Origin: Limnoperna fortunei
Taxonomy: Eukaryota; Mollusca; Bivalvia; Mytilida; Modiolidae
NCBI GenBank assembly: GCA_944474755.1
Contig: OX104112.1
Coordinates: forward strand, 61,659,640 to 61,723,639
DNA length: 64,000 nucleotides
Reading direction: 5' to 3'
Below, one piece after another: positions 48,888 through 61,109 of this stretch. The notes under the pieces are model-generated. The model was not told the origin of the DNA, ran no database searches, and worked only from the letters and a program-made list of their open reading frames with translations. The position numbers and the translations under genes are program-made. Numbering within the stretch: the first letter of the stretch is position 1; each line of letters opens with the position of its first letter.

Positions 48888-51800
48888 GGAAAATATCAAA
48901 TAGAAAATTACATAATCAATTTTTGATATTAAGGACCTCATGTAGGATAATTTCCTACAATACATCAACACAAATGGCCTACTAACAAGTTGAGCATACC
49001 ACATTTCCATACTTGAAGCATTTACCAACAAACACAAATCATCCATTCAGATTCTGTTGCCACCAACATTTGATCAGTTGTTATGTTTTATTGGTGAAAA
49101 AGCTGGTGTACATTAAAAGGCCACCTCATCTGGCTATATGTTACAGTTTTCTGTCAGATTGCTAGCCTTTGTGTTATTACACAAATCGGAATTCAAACTT
49201 GGACCACAGATGCCATAATCTACCACGAACAACAAAGGAAGCCAAATCTGAGTACCTAGTAGACTGCCATTATATATACAGTCACCAAGGCTAGTAACAC
49301 ACACGAGTATCTACTGACAGCTTATTTGTAACCACATCTTTTCTCCTCCACATGAACTCTAATGCCACAGACTCTGTAGTAAGTTTTTCTTAAAGTGCAT
49401 ATTTCAATGTGACATTATTGCTGGTTTTAGACATGTGATTAACTGTATTTTTAATATTACTTGTTTGAGTAGATGTCATAATATATACATAAAGTAGCAG
49501 TAGACCATTTTGGTACCAACTTTACTTGAATTTTCAGAAAGATTATATTTGAATTGCATGGAGAAATTCTGATATATTGGAATTTAAATCAGGGTAAAAT
49601 TGTTTTTCTAATATATTGGGTCAAATAAAATTAATAAATGATGCAAAATATAGAATTAAGTCAATTTCTGTTATTATTAGATATAAAGAGAAGATAAACA
49701 AAACCTCAAAATTCAACAATAAGGGCTAATACCAGGGAATAAACTACTGGCTTTCAACAGTTACATGATACATTATGTGTTGGGTTGAACCAGTTACTAT
49801 AATCCCTACATGTAACTCTATTTATGCCCAGTCAATACAGACAAGTAGACCTATCAACACCTTCTATCAAGCAGACCTCTAACTGCACAATACAACACAA
49901 GAACAATACAACGGTATACCTATGGTTTGTTTTGTTCCAACAGATATTTCATAAGTACTATCAATTTAATAACTGATATCTGACATGTCTCATGCTACGT
50001 GATATAGTATGGAGTAGATGTATTACTGATGCATAGTAAAACTGAACTCTTTTGTTTTTTTTAATACTTTTTTTATTGACAAAGTTTACAAACGAACAAT
50101 AAATCAGATGAAGCAGAACTTCGAACAAGTAACCTAACATCTAAATAAAACACTGCGTAGTTAAACACCAACAATTATAATCCAAACAAACATCTGGTTA
50201 TATTACCATCACCATCAAACCACATAAAACCTATCCACATCTTGCCTATAATCCATGACTCTGTTTATATAGATTATCTTAACTCTAAAAAGTCAGTTAG
50301 TTTTTCTGTAGTTAACTAAGTCACACACAATTTTAAATGATGAAAATCCAACAAATGATATTCCAAAGAATTAGGAAAATAAAAAAAAATCTTGAAGCAG
50401 CTACATGATACATCATTATAAAATTCTAATCTATATAACATGAATTCTGACTATATTTCACTTCAATTAAAATGGGGTTAAATTCCTGTAGTTTTATCAT
50501 TTTTTAATTTAAAATCCTCAGTGAAATTGGGCCCTTTCAACATTTGGTGTCCATTCACTAAATACCCTTACTGCAAAGATGAAATCTTTTTTTTAACCCG
50601 TCCCCACCATTTTTGTTAGAAACGTAACATTCAAATCAAACCGAACAGTAACCTACTATTTCAACCATAACTTAAATTTTACTGTGCAAAAACTAAATTG
50701 CTTGACTGCAGAATTTAACATTCAAGAGCAATAAATCAAACTTAACCTGCCTTTTGTGAGAATAAACAAAAATTCAAAATGTTATAAAAATAAAACATAC
50801 AATATAACAAAGAACAAGCTGTGGCAAGATTCATCAGTAAGCTTGGCTTCTGTTACTGTCTGGATACAGATCTGATCTGTATAATGCATTTGATGCAACT
50901 TATTCATCTAATATTTTAACATTACGTTATTGTGTGTATCACTTAAATATAGCAAGAAATGCTGATTGAACACCGGGAAATGCTCTTATTAACAAAAATG
51001 CATGTCCTAGTACCAGAATGAAGGCAAGTGTGTTATATCTGTAAAATTTGTCAATTTATCTACACTACATATATATAAAAAAAATACAAACATTTGTGAC
51101 AAAAGAAAGAACTCTTAACTTTTTGTCAATAAACTTAATTTCTTGAATATTAAAATATTAAATCTACCTAAATTAAACTAAACAGTGGTCACAAAAGTAA
51201 TGTAAGCAATACATCTAAGACAGATAAAAATGTATTCAATTTCTTTCAGGATTTTGTAGATCAAAATGATTTTGTTTTAAATTTGAAAATAATCAATTTT
51301 CTGACAACAGTAGTAAAACAATTATATAATTTTGTGTATCTTTCTTTTGTCACTTTGGAAAAACTGAGAATATATATGGGTTCTTCCAGACTTAAACAAA
51401 CTATGTATACCAAAGAAAAATATGTAATGACAGAATGTATCAAAATCTGTGTCACCCATTATTACTCTTTAGTCCAAGTTTACACTATGGAAATGCATGT
51501 ATAAATCATCTAAATCAAAGTACGGGGTAAATTGAGATTTGCTGCATAATAACTGACATGTGCAAATTAAGTAGGTACAATTTATAATTGTAACAGCCAT
51601 CAATAATCTGGGAATAAAATCTTTGTATTAAAGTCCTTATAAGACTACAATTGGTGTTTAGCAACCCATGTATATCCTCAACATCTGAAGCAATTAAAAT
51701 GTTAGATAAAAAAATATAATGTAAACATTAAAAGCCATTTAAACTCGTGCCAATCAGAAAGGGAATCACTGACATCTATTATGTTCTACATTGATTGAAG

Positions 51801-53290
51801 CTCATATTATCACTTTATCAGATAAATAATCAGACAAAAATGAAGTAATATACAATGTAGCTATATAAAATTTACACTAAACAAAAAAAAAAAACTGTGA
51901 TCTAGAATTGATAATTCTTTCAATCATCTTCGCTAGCCAAGTGTTCTGTCCTTGGTTAGCGAAGATGTCCTTCAATAGTTAATACAATTCCATTAATACT
52001 TCTTCATAGATATATATGTAACTATACAGTTATTTCAAGCTTTCAAGGATCAAGTTAATAATTTCCTATATACATGAGCTAAATGTATCAGATTGTCATA
52101 TTGAAGTACATACAAACTTTTAGTGTCTCAGAGTGGTCTTCATTTAAAGTACTGTTGTATTGACTGCTATAAGTGGTGCTAGTATATGCCTATACTAAGC
52201 ATATTTTGAAGAATAATTTTTTTTACATCAATAGGTTTTCTCTTTATGTTTATTTTATAAATCTTTCCTAGCCAAGAGTAATGATCAGATCCTATAGGAG
52301 TAAATAGTCATCTTTAAAAGCAAGTATTCACAGCTACTCATATGATAACAGACACATAACAAACAAATCCAGGTATTTATAAATAAAGCATGTTATTTGT
52401 CATTATAAGTTGTTCATCCATTGGGCAGATATTATTTTAAGAATTAAGATTTTTTATGTGGTGTTAGTTGAATGCTATACACAACTTGTATAAATTATTG
52501 ACAGCTTGGCTGTGACTTAAAAATATTACAGTGGCTCAATCAAACTAAATCAAATCTCTAATTTAGAACAACTAACAGGTTAAAATTGTAGCTCTGAATC
52601 TGGTTAAACTTATTGTAACTGTTACATCTTGTCAATACAAACCAGTATAATGCAAGTATATTTCAATTCATATTTGATTTCACTATTGTTAAGTTTTTTT
52701 CTTAGTAAAACATAATTGTAGTCTATAATTAGCACTGAACAAAAGGACCAAATCATAAACACTTGAAGCCATTTTATCTCAACTTTACAGAAACTTTTGA
52801 AAGTATTTTATATTTTAACCTATAAGAAGCCTTCATACAGACCAGAATTGCTACATGTATCAATATGCCATGTAATAAATTATTCTGAACAATTTTCAGC
52901 TGTTTTAATTTCCATGAAGATATTCACATTTCCCATATAATGTATTTTCCACAATAAATTTAAACAATAAATCCTGGATCACAGATATATGGCTATCATA
53001 ATAACATATGACATTTATAAAATTTACAACATAATTGAATACAAGTTTTTTTTACATATATGAAGGGGGCAGGATCTTTTCTATCAATGTGTTTTGGGCA
53101 CTTTTACACATCTGTTAACTGTTTTTTTTATTAAATCAACTGTTCTTTAACCATTAGCTGCAACCTGATTGTCTAAAAATTAAGATTGCTGTTAACTGTT
53201 GAAAGTTCAGATCACTTTAACTGTTTACAGATTTTTCTCTCTGTTTATTCATTTCAAACCTTTTTAAATGTAATTATGTCTTCCTATTAA
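48888..53290. other. Long AT-rich stretch, no gene seen
   Basis: No Helitron-like element, SINE or splice-supported exon is visible in about 4.4 kb. A perfect-looking hairpin lies at 51925-51967. The open frames at 51261-51504 are on both strands of the same AT-rich sequence and are not supported. Confidence 0.4.
51925..51967. other. 17-bp stem hairpin
   Basis: CATCTTCGCTAGCCAAG and CTTGGTTAGCGAAGATG pair over 17 positions with one G/A mismatch around a 9-base loop. It may be a foldback remnant or an RNA structure; there is no second copy in the window. Confidence 0.6.
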
Positions 53291-53760
53291 AGGTGTAGGA
53301 CCACCAAATACCAGGAACCAGTCCAGAGGTTGTATGTAAAAGTAGTACTAGTCAACAGACAGGTTCACTCTTGCATCATATAGAATTTGAACCGCACATG
53401 ATACCAGAATAAATTTGGTATTTTTGGAAAGCTGAATATTCTAGGAAACTTGAGGATAAAGTTTTATTTGTTTTAAATGAACATAAAAATGTTGAGAGTC
53501 AATTAGGGACAAGCACTATTTTTGGACTGAAATAGAAAGTGAAAGTAGATTTTTAGACCACGTGGACTTCAGGTTGAGCGTTTTTTCTTATATGCAATGA
53601 AACATATTGTGAAATTTTGACAGAATGTTCAGCCAGTGCATTTTTATAGGGGATAGAAGTGTCACTTAATTTGAAACAAAGGTAAATTTTCAAGGATAAG
53701 TCAAAATTATCAAATTTTAATATAGCCGAAGAGTAAAAAATCTATGGTGGTCCTACACCT
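53291..53760. mobile_element. 470-bp inverted-repeat element, copy A
   Basis: The ends AGGTGTAGGACCACCA (53291-53306) and TGGTGGTCCTACACCT (53745-53760) are exact inverted matches. The body is non-coding. It is nearly identical to the copy at 55004 in the same orientation and of the same length. No clear target duplication is visible. Confidence 0.85.
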
Positions 53761-55003
53761 GAAGAGGCCATAGACAGGTATATCAACTTCTATTTCTTTT
53801 GATAAAAATGGTACTGAAAGAAGGTAAATCACCAAGACTATCATTTTAATTGCTTATCAGAGCCAAAACCTATAGGGGGGTCAAATTTCAGCCTAAATAT
53901 GGTATTATGTAATATTGTATGAAATTATGGGGTCTGCAGTGGTCCGCGCTTAGTAGAATGTGCTTTAATTTAAATAAACTCCTGTTTTAGGTTTTGGATG
54001 AAATGAAAGGGTTAAAATGTATAAAACTAGAACTGGTAGACATTCTAGTATGCAGAAAAATAGTGTATTTAAGATGAATTTGTCAATTTTACACCTGCAG
54101 CTTAAGTCGGTTACATTGCTGGCATGGGTTAATACTAAAATTATTTATTTTCTAATCTGATGCTTGCTAGGGGTAAATTTGTTAGTAAACTAGTAACCAT
54201 ATGCAATAATTGTACTTGTTAAGATAATTGGGCTTTGAGATGATGGTACTTCTGTCAAAAATTCCTTAAACATGAGCAGTAATGGGAAATTGGCCAATTT
54301 TTGCAATTTCATACCAAAGCAAGATATAATTTTGTTTCTTTGTATGCCAGTTTGAACTTTAGTGGTTTTTTTTAGTAAGGAATGTTCATTTAACTATTAA
54401 GCTTAATGGAATAGTGAACGCATTTAATGAAATTCATAAAATTTTAGTCTCAGTTTAGAAACTATTAATGTACACCTCCAAAATATAGTACAACTGAATA
54501 TCAATAAATTTAAGTTTGAACTCAAAAACTTTCTCAGGATGTACTAGGTGCATAATTAGGACAGTTTCATACTATATTTCTTAATTGAAATGTATTTCTA
54601 GAGATAAAAGTCTTATCCCAACAGTTTGAAGGTACTCAGTATCTCACTTTGTAAAAAAAGGGGGGGGGTGTGAAATTAACTAAAAAAGATGCAAAATTTA
54701 TGATAAAATTATGTAATTAGTGCCTTTCTATGTGTGAAATAAGTCCATTTGTGTTGGATGTATATTGCCAAGCTTGCTATTTACATCTGCAACTAAGAAA
54801 TTGAAAAATTAAGGAATAATGCATTTCTTGATCACCAAGCTAATTTTTCACGATAACGCGCATGTGAGGTCTTTGTATGTTTTCATGCATTTCTTGAAAA
54901 CCGCTGAAAGGAACTCAACAAAATTTTAGAATTTGTTTCGACTAACATAAATCTAAGACCAGGAAAAATTTTATTTAATTTGTTGAACAAAAACATCTTC
55001 TTA
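53761..55003. other. Sequence between the two 470-bp copies
   Basis: 1.24 kb of AT-rich sequence with a poly-G run at about 54660. No primer-binding site, polypurine tract or protease/RT frame is seen, so it does not look like the inside of an LTR element. Confidence 0.5.
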
Positions 55004-55473
55004 AGGTGTAGGACCACCAAATACCAGGAACCAGTCCAGAGGTTGTACGTAAAAGTAGTACTAGTCAACAGACAGGTTCACTCTTGCATCATATAGAATT
55101 TGAACCGCACATGCTACCAGAATAAATTTGGTATTTTTGGAAAGCTGAATATTCTAGGAAACTTGAGGATAAAGTTTTATTTGTTTTAAATGAACATAAA
55201 AATGTTGAGAGTCAATTAGGGACAAGCACTATTTTTGGACTGAAATAGAAAGTGAAAGTAGATTTTTAGACCACGTGGACTTCAGGTTGAGCGTTTTTTC
55301 TTATATGCAATGAAACATATTGTGAAATTTTGACAGAATGTTCAGCCAGTGCATTTTTTTAGGGGACAGAAGTGTCACTTAATTTGAAACAAAGGTAAAT
55401 TTTCAAGGATAAGTCAAAATTATCAAATTTTAATATAGCCGAAGAGTAAAAAATCTATGGTGGTCCTACACCT
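55004..55473. mobile_element. 470-bp inverted-repeat element, copy B
   Basis: It has the same 16-bp terminal inverted repeats and length as copy A. I count only a handful of differences by eye (for example TGTATG/TGTACG, CATGATACC/CATGCTACC and a few near 55355-55370), so the pair is about 99 percent identical. Confidence 0.85.
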
Positions 55474-56681
55474 AAAGGAGAAATATACACAAGATCTAAT
55501 AGTTACTAATTGAACACTGATTAATGTATGTTTCTCTCCCCCAATACCTTTATTACCCTTGTACACCAGGTGTTATTTCTAGATATTCACTGTTTTCTGC
55601 CTCCAATTGTTGTTGTTTTCTGTTTTCATTATTATTTGATATGTACTGTTATATGTTTTGGGACAAGGTTTGTGGACCCCCTCCTGCCCCCCCCCCCCCA
55701 GCCCCACCCCACCACTTATTAGTAATTTGATGGGAAAATCAAAGCATATTTATGTACAGTTAGTACTAAATGAGCCATTAAATTTAGACTTAATAGTTCA
55801 TCTATTCCACCCCTTTTCCCCAAAACTGTAATTTTTCTGATATCCATGGCTACAGTCTTACTACACCATGTGGACATCTATTTCTTTTACAGTCCTTCAT
55901 GTGGATTGTGACTAAGTCTTCAGTAGAAAAGTAGTTAGTGGTATGATAATCAAGTTAACAGATTTATTGTAAACATACACTTTATTAGCCCAATTTACTG
56001 TTTTGTGCTCTTGGAAAAATTCTTTAATTTGATGGTAAAAATCCAAAAAAAAAATGTACCATGTTTAATATTAAACTTATTGAATTTAATTGAAAACATT
56101 TTAAACTTACTGAATTTTATTAATAGGTCTTTAGAATAGTTTACTAGCAATATTTAAATCATGTGTGTCATACAAATATTACAAAAGTGTTTGATTATAT
56201 ACAGGGAGAAAATTAAATATGTATACAAGGACCAATTTTTATTTAAAACAAATGAATTGAACAAACCCATTCTGAATTAAATCATACAGCATTATCAACA
56301 AATAATGTATGTCAACTTGTTTGCTAGTTAACCTTACTTATAATAATTTCTTTGTATTAAAATGAAATATTTACATTTCAGGCATTCAGAGTATAGTTTG
56401 ACACCTTAAATATTTTTTTAAATATATTTGATAAATAAACTTTAAATATTAAAACCCTCTTTGTTTTCTAGATGTTTACAACTGTCACATTTGATGTGAT
56501 CAAACTGTCCACAGAAGACTATAAAATAAAGAACTACTTTGATACAAGTGTTTACATCTCAGATTACTAAACATACAAATATGTGTATCACAACTTAAGA
56601 CTTGTACCTTCAAGGAATTTAAGATCTAAATTAACAAGTAATACATGTAGTAACATGAAAATAAAACACTTAACAGAATCA
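55474..56681. other. Spacer, no gene seen
   Basis: AT-rich. A poly-C run lies at about 55690. Several minus-strand AATAAA signals (for example about 55963, 55980, 56117) could serve the minus-strand terminal exon at 57748. Confidence 0.35.
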
Positions 56682-57497
56682 GGCCATGTTTACACTAGAG
56701 CTAGGAAGAATCGATTCAAATTAAATCGATCTATATATAAACCGTTTTGCGTTCAGATTACACAAGGCGAAATCGATTGCAATCGATTTATTTTAAATCG
56801 CTACGTTTACACTATCATATAAATCGATAGGTTTTAACTGTCATGTGTAAACAAATAATTATTTTTAGAACGTATTTATGCACATTTTCACGCGGTTATC
56901 ACATTGTTAATTAATACACGTGTAATGCTTTAACGTGTGGTATTTACACAATCAACCATGTACGTAAAAGAACAATGCTATTCACCGTTCATTCTATTAT
57001 TCTTTCTGCTGATTTCTCGGTGTTAGAGCGGTCACGGATAATGAAAATAACCCATGAGAAGAACCGACAAGAGACTTAAAAGACTTAAGAGAAGACAACA
57101 ACACCGCTTGCTACGTTATAGAAGAAGAGTTTCATCACCCCATAATTCAATTAAAAGCACTGTTTCATCATTATGCCACGCATCCCCTCTTCCTGCTCGC
57201 TCTGTCATTTTTTCGTTTTGCAATAAAATACCCGGGAAAAATACACGTGGATATTTGGCGCCATACATGCGTACTTATCATTTACGTAATTTAAATCGAT
57301 TGCAATCGATTTCAACGTGTTTACACCAAAAAATAGATCGGTTTATTTTGAATCGATGTATTATAAACCACCTCCTCAACTGGACTATTTTTGAATCGAT
57401 TGCAATCGATTTAAAGTGTTTACATTAGAGAGAGATCGATGCTTTTTGAATCGATCTCCAAAAAGATCGATCTTTTTCCTCTAGTGTAAACACGGCC
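56682..57497. mobile_element. PIF/Harbinger-like element with ATCGAT palindromes
   Basis: The left end GGCCATGTTTACACTAGAG and the inverted right end GGCCGTGTTTACACTAGAG differ by one base. TCA flanks both sides (56679-56681 and 57498-57500), a 3-bp duplication typical of PIF/Harbinger. The 18-base palindrome AATCGATTGCAATCGATT, complete or with one flanking base changed, occurs near 56771, 57294 and 57393, with many further ATCGAT sites. A 124-codon Arg-rich frame (57054-57428) inside is not recognisable as transposase. Confidence 0.7.
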
Positions 57498-57747
57498 TCA
57501 GTCTGCTTCACTTAGTTCTAAATTGTTTTATACAAAACAAAATTATTACACTAAATCAACCACAATTTTCATCTAAAACTTTCCTCATATCTCTAACGAT
57601 CTCTGATGACATCATTACTAAGGATTGTCCTATATTTGTTTTAATTACATCAACTTTACTCCAGAAAATTTTCACTACATTGAAACATTTAAAGTACTTG
57701 ACAATGCAACAATAGATTAGATACATGTGTTATGGGCGAATCATTAA

Positions 57748-57827
57748 TTATTGTCCTTGTAGTGGGGAGTCTGAACTATCTTGGCTAACTGCTTCATAGA
57801 CTTTACCATGGTCCAATTTTCTGCCTG
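57748..57827 (-). CDS. Terminal exon of an unidentified minus-strand gene
   Basis: An excellent acceptor (TTTTTTGCCTTGCAG) is followed by CAG, making a NAGNAG site (alternative start 57824, one residue shorter). With phase 1 it reads GRKLDHGKVYEAVSQDSSDS, then PLQGQ and TAA, a plausible acidic C-terminal tail. A phase-0 reading, QAENWTMVKSMKQLAKIVQT, then PHYKDNN and TAA, is also fully open, so the true frame depends on the upstream exon. The 22-nt exon at 60597-60618 favours phase 1. The gene presumably continues past the right edge. Confidence 0.5.
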
Positions 57828-58490
57828 CTGCAAGGCAAAAAAGATGACTCAGATTTAACAATGAAAGAACATGTTTTCAATGAAATTATCCAATGACAAA
57901 TATTTCACAGTTGTCTCTTAACAAAGATCACAAATGAGATAATCTTGAATTGAAATATGGCACAGGTATTTTACAGGTTCATAAAAAACTGGTACTAATA
58001 ATGGCACAGGTAGATTACATGTAGGTACATATAAAAGTGGTACCAGCAACAAATATACGGATAATATACAAATGTTCAGGATAAAATTAACTATCATATA
58101 ACCATGATAAAATTAACAGAATATTACCTTAAAAAATAGTTGGATAGCTGTCAACATAATGGTAAAATGGTAAAAATATTAAAAAATATTGAACTAGATG
58201 AGACAGTTTATTACATGTTCAAGTATATTTTTTTCTTATTTTTCTGCCATAGTTCATTTTTTTCATATAAATTATGAATTGTAATGCCTTTGTATATATT
58301 AAATAAAAATACCAAGTTATGGAACTTTCTGTACAGTGTACATGTAGTTATAAATCAGTTGTGTAAGATACGTGTGAAATTGTTCATATAATATGGATTT
58401 AGTGAACAAGCTCAATACAGAAAAAACATGAACAATACAAAAAAAACCAGGCCCAATACAGATACAGAAAAACAGGGCTAATACAGAAAC
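57828..58490. other. Spacer or intron
   Basis: AT-rich, with short direct repeats of a TAATGGCACAGGTA type near 57950-58020. Nothing else is recognised. Confidence 0.35.
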
Positions 58491-59310
58491 TAGAGGCTCT
58501 TAAGAGTCTGTATCGCTCACCTGACTTACAAAAATTTTTAAAGAGACATTACTTTTCTTACAAATTTTGATATTAAATGCTAAAGAGTTTACATGATGAT
58601 TCTGTTTCTATGAATGTTGCCATATTTCAAATCAATCTGCATGCAGTTTGTAAAAAGATGATTTTTGAAATTTCAGTTTGTAGAGGACCATCTAAGGTAC
58701 ATATCTGCAATATTTCAAATCAATCTGCTAAAGGGTTTATGACAAGAAGAATTTTGAAATTCAGCCAATCAGAACGCATTAGTGGCCCCGAAAGCCATGT
58801 TGAATTTGCAATTGGCTCGAAAAACTCAAAATATTAAGATAACTAACAAACCTTCATTTCTTCATAATTTGGCTTCATTGTGTGGAACTGTTTCCAAAAA
58901 GAAGTTGTTTGTATGTTTTTCCCTTAGGGTCCTATGATAAACTAAGTCCTGCGATGGTGGCAATCTTGGATTTTGGATTGGCACACTCAAACTTTGTAGA
59001 GAATCATCTAAGGTACATTTCAGCAATATTACAAATCAATCTGACAAGCGGTTTATGAGGAGAAGATTTTTGAAATTCTGCCAATCAGAACGCATTAAAG
59101 GCTCTGGCAGCCATGTTTAATATTTGATCAGCACCAAAAACTCAAACTTTGTAAAGAACCACCCAATAAACATTCCTGCGAAGTTTGGTTCCAATTGGCC
59201 AAGTGGTTTTGGAGAAGAAGATTGAAATGTGAAAAGTTTACTGACTATGACAACGGACACAAAGTGATGAGAATAGCTCACACTGACCCTATGGGTCAGG
59301 TGAGCTAAAC
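58491..59310 (+). mobile_element. Helitron-like element, copy 7
   Basis: It starts at CTAGAGGCTCTTAAGAGTCT, where one arm base has changed so the palindrome keeps a G-T pair. Its interior is the same type as copy 2. It ends with the hairpin TAGCTCAC...TGACCC-TAT-GGGTCA...GTGAGCTA (59274-59307). Confidence 0.8.
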
Positions 59311-60596
59311 ACAGGCTCAATAAAGAAAAACAGGGCCAATACAGAAATTTTACTTCCAGTAGTTTGTATATTTATAAATATTCATTTTAAAAACAAACAC
59401 ATTCGTTGGCATTGCGTAAATTACAGCAGAATTTTCAAGGAAGAAATGACATTTATCTATTAAGGGTTTTTCATATAACCTGCATTGGATAGAGTATAGC
59501 TATGATAAAATAGCACTAAAATTACAGTTTCAAATAACATGTATTACCTATAATTTCAACAGAATGCATTAATTCATACAAATTTTGTCTTCTGGTCCAC
59601 ACTTTTGTGTTATAATGACTTTTATTTACAATAAAAAGTAGTAATACAGCTAACATTACATGGCAGAAAATTTAGTGATTAATATTTTAAATGTAAACAT
59701 TTCACTAGCTAAAGAATGTTATCGTAAAACAAGTGAAATAATATCAGATAATTTCTTGGTACAAAGTATTATATTTTATTTAAAATACAAAGTGGTAGAA
59801 AATATGTTCTCAGAACAAAGAATTCAGAAGGTAATTAATTAATTCAAATGAAATTGTAATTGTTACTAAAATTGTAAAATCACCCTCTATGTGATATATC
59901 ACTATATGTGCCATTTTACCCCCAAAAAACAATAAAATCACAAACAAAAAGTGGTGATTCACATATACCATAATGTTAATCTTATAAAACTGTACTTTTG
60001 TAACTGTGGAAATATCCTACTATATGGCAGTTGATTGCAGTTTGTAGAAATACAACTATGTTCTAGTCCACTAATTATATGGTTTAATTGTAATTGGAAG
60101 ATTCTTTAAAATTTAAAGCAGATGCATGTTAAGCCCTGTATGGGTATCACAGTAGTACCTATGCCACTATTTGATGCCAATTTTGATAATCAGAGATTTA
60201 GGTCAAGGACAGATGAATCAATGATCAATCAAATGGATGTACAAAATAAAGTGATAGATATATATATATAGACAATGTTCAAGGATTTCTCCATACTGTG
60301 GCATAAAAGAAGAATTTTGTCATATAACAACTTGTTATAATTCTACAAAATGTAACAAATTCAAAAATAATGTCATTCCATAATACAGAAAGTAATAAAT
60401 GTTTTCTTCTTGTTTGTATATCATAACTGTTAGTAAGCTGTTTCCACAATTACAAAGTTTTCCTGGTAGTTTTGTTGGCAATGTACTGCTTACTTTTATT
60501 TTTTGTCTTTTTCACCTGCTGAAAACAAAATCAGTTGGTTCATATAACTTAAATCAGATAAATATGATTGAAGTGACCCTGTTACAATGTACTTAC
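59311..60596. other. Spacer or intron
   Basis: AT-rich sequence without recognisable elements. Open frames such as 59660-59842 lack support. Confidence 0.35.
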
Positions 60597-60618
60597 TTTT
60601 AGGAGTATTGCTTGTTAC
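60597..60618 (-). CDS. Possible 22-nt microexon before the terminal exon at 57827
   Basis: The acceptor AAATCTTTGTATAG and a consensus GTAAGT donor bracket 22 bases reading VTSNTPK with one base left over. Joined to 57827 this gives VTSNTPK-T-GRKLDHGK. It is equally phase compatible with the exon at 44177. Short length makes chance occurrence possible. Confidence 0.25.
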
Positions 60619-60703
60619 CTATACAAAGATTTAGCCGCATTTATTTCATTTGTTTTTTGACAGTTTTAAGAGTAATTGTTATTTTTTAGTTCTTGTATTT
60701 TCC

Positions 60704-60722
60704 AAAAAAAAAAAAAAAAAAA
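60704..60722. repeat. Poly-A run (19 nt)
   Basis: An uninterrupted A homopolymer, possibly a retroposon tail, although no body could be assigned upstream. Confidence 0.8.
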
Positions 60723-61109
60723 CCCAGTAAAAAGAGCAAATTGCTTCATGTAGCCAAATGTTCCCCACAACTAGCCCAAGAAGTGTAATAAACTAAAATT
60801 GGAAAATATTGTTTGTGATACATTTAGTTAATAAGCTAACCATAAAAAAACAATTAATTGATATTAATTTTTTAAAGACATTGAGTTTTTTTTTTTAATA
60901 AAAATCTTCTGTTTGTACAAATACCCCGGTACTTAACTTGCCATACAACAATAAACTTGGTGACAGTACTACATTTACACATAATATCAAGCAATCATTA
61001 GATCTTATTTGTTCACATCAATAACATGCCTACTAGGCATTTCATCTTTCCTGCAACTCAAAAAATAGAATTGCACCTCAACACATAATAAACTTCCAAA
61101 AAGAGCAGT

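Noticed and set aside
53291..55473. LTR retrotransposon with 470-bp LTRs
   Set aside because: The repeats have 16-bp inverted termini typical of MITEs, and the 1.24-kb interior shows no primer-binding site, polypurine tract or retroviral-type frame.
58120..58170. 20-nt candidate exon with donor AAG|GTAATA on the minus strand
   Set aside because: The acceptor (ATGTTGACAG) is weak and the peptide LSNYFL looks like translated T-rich DNA.
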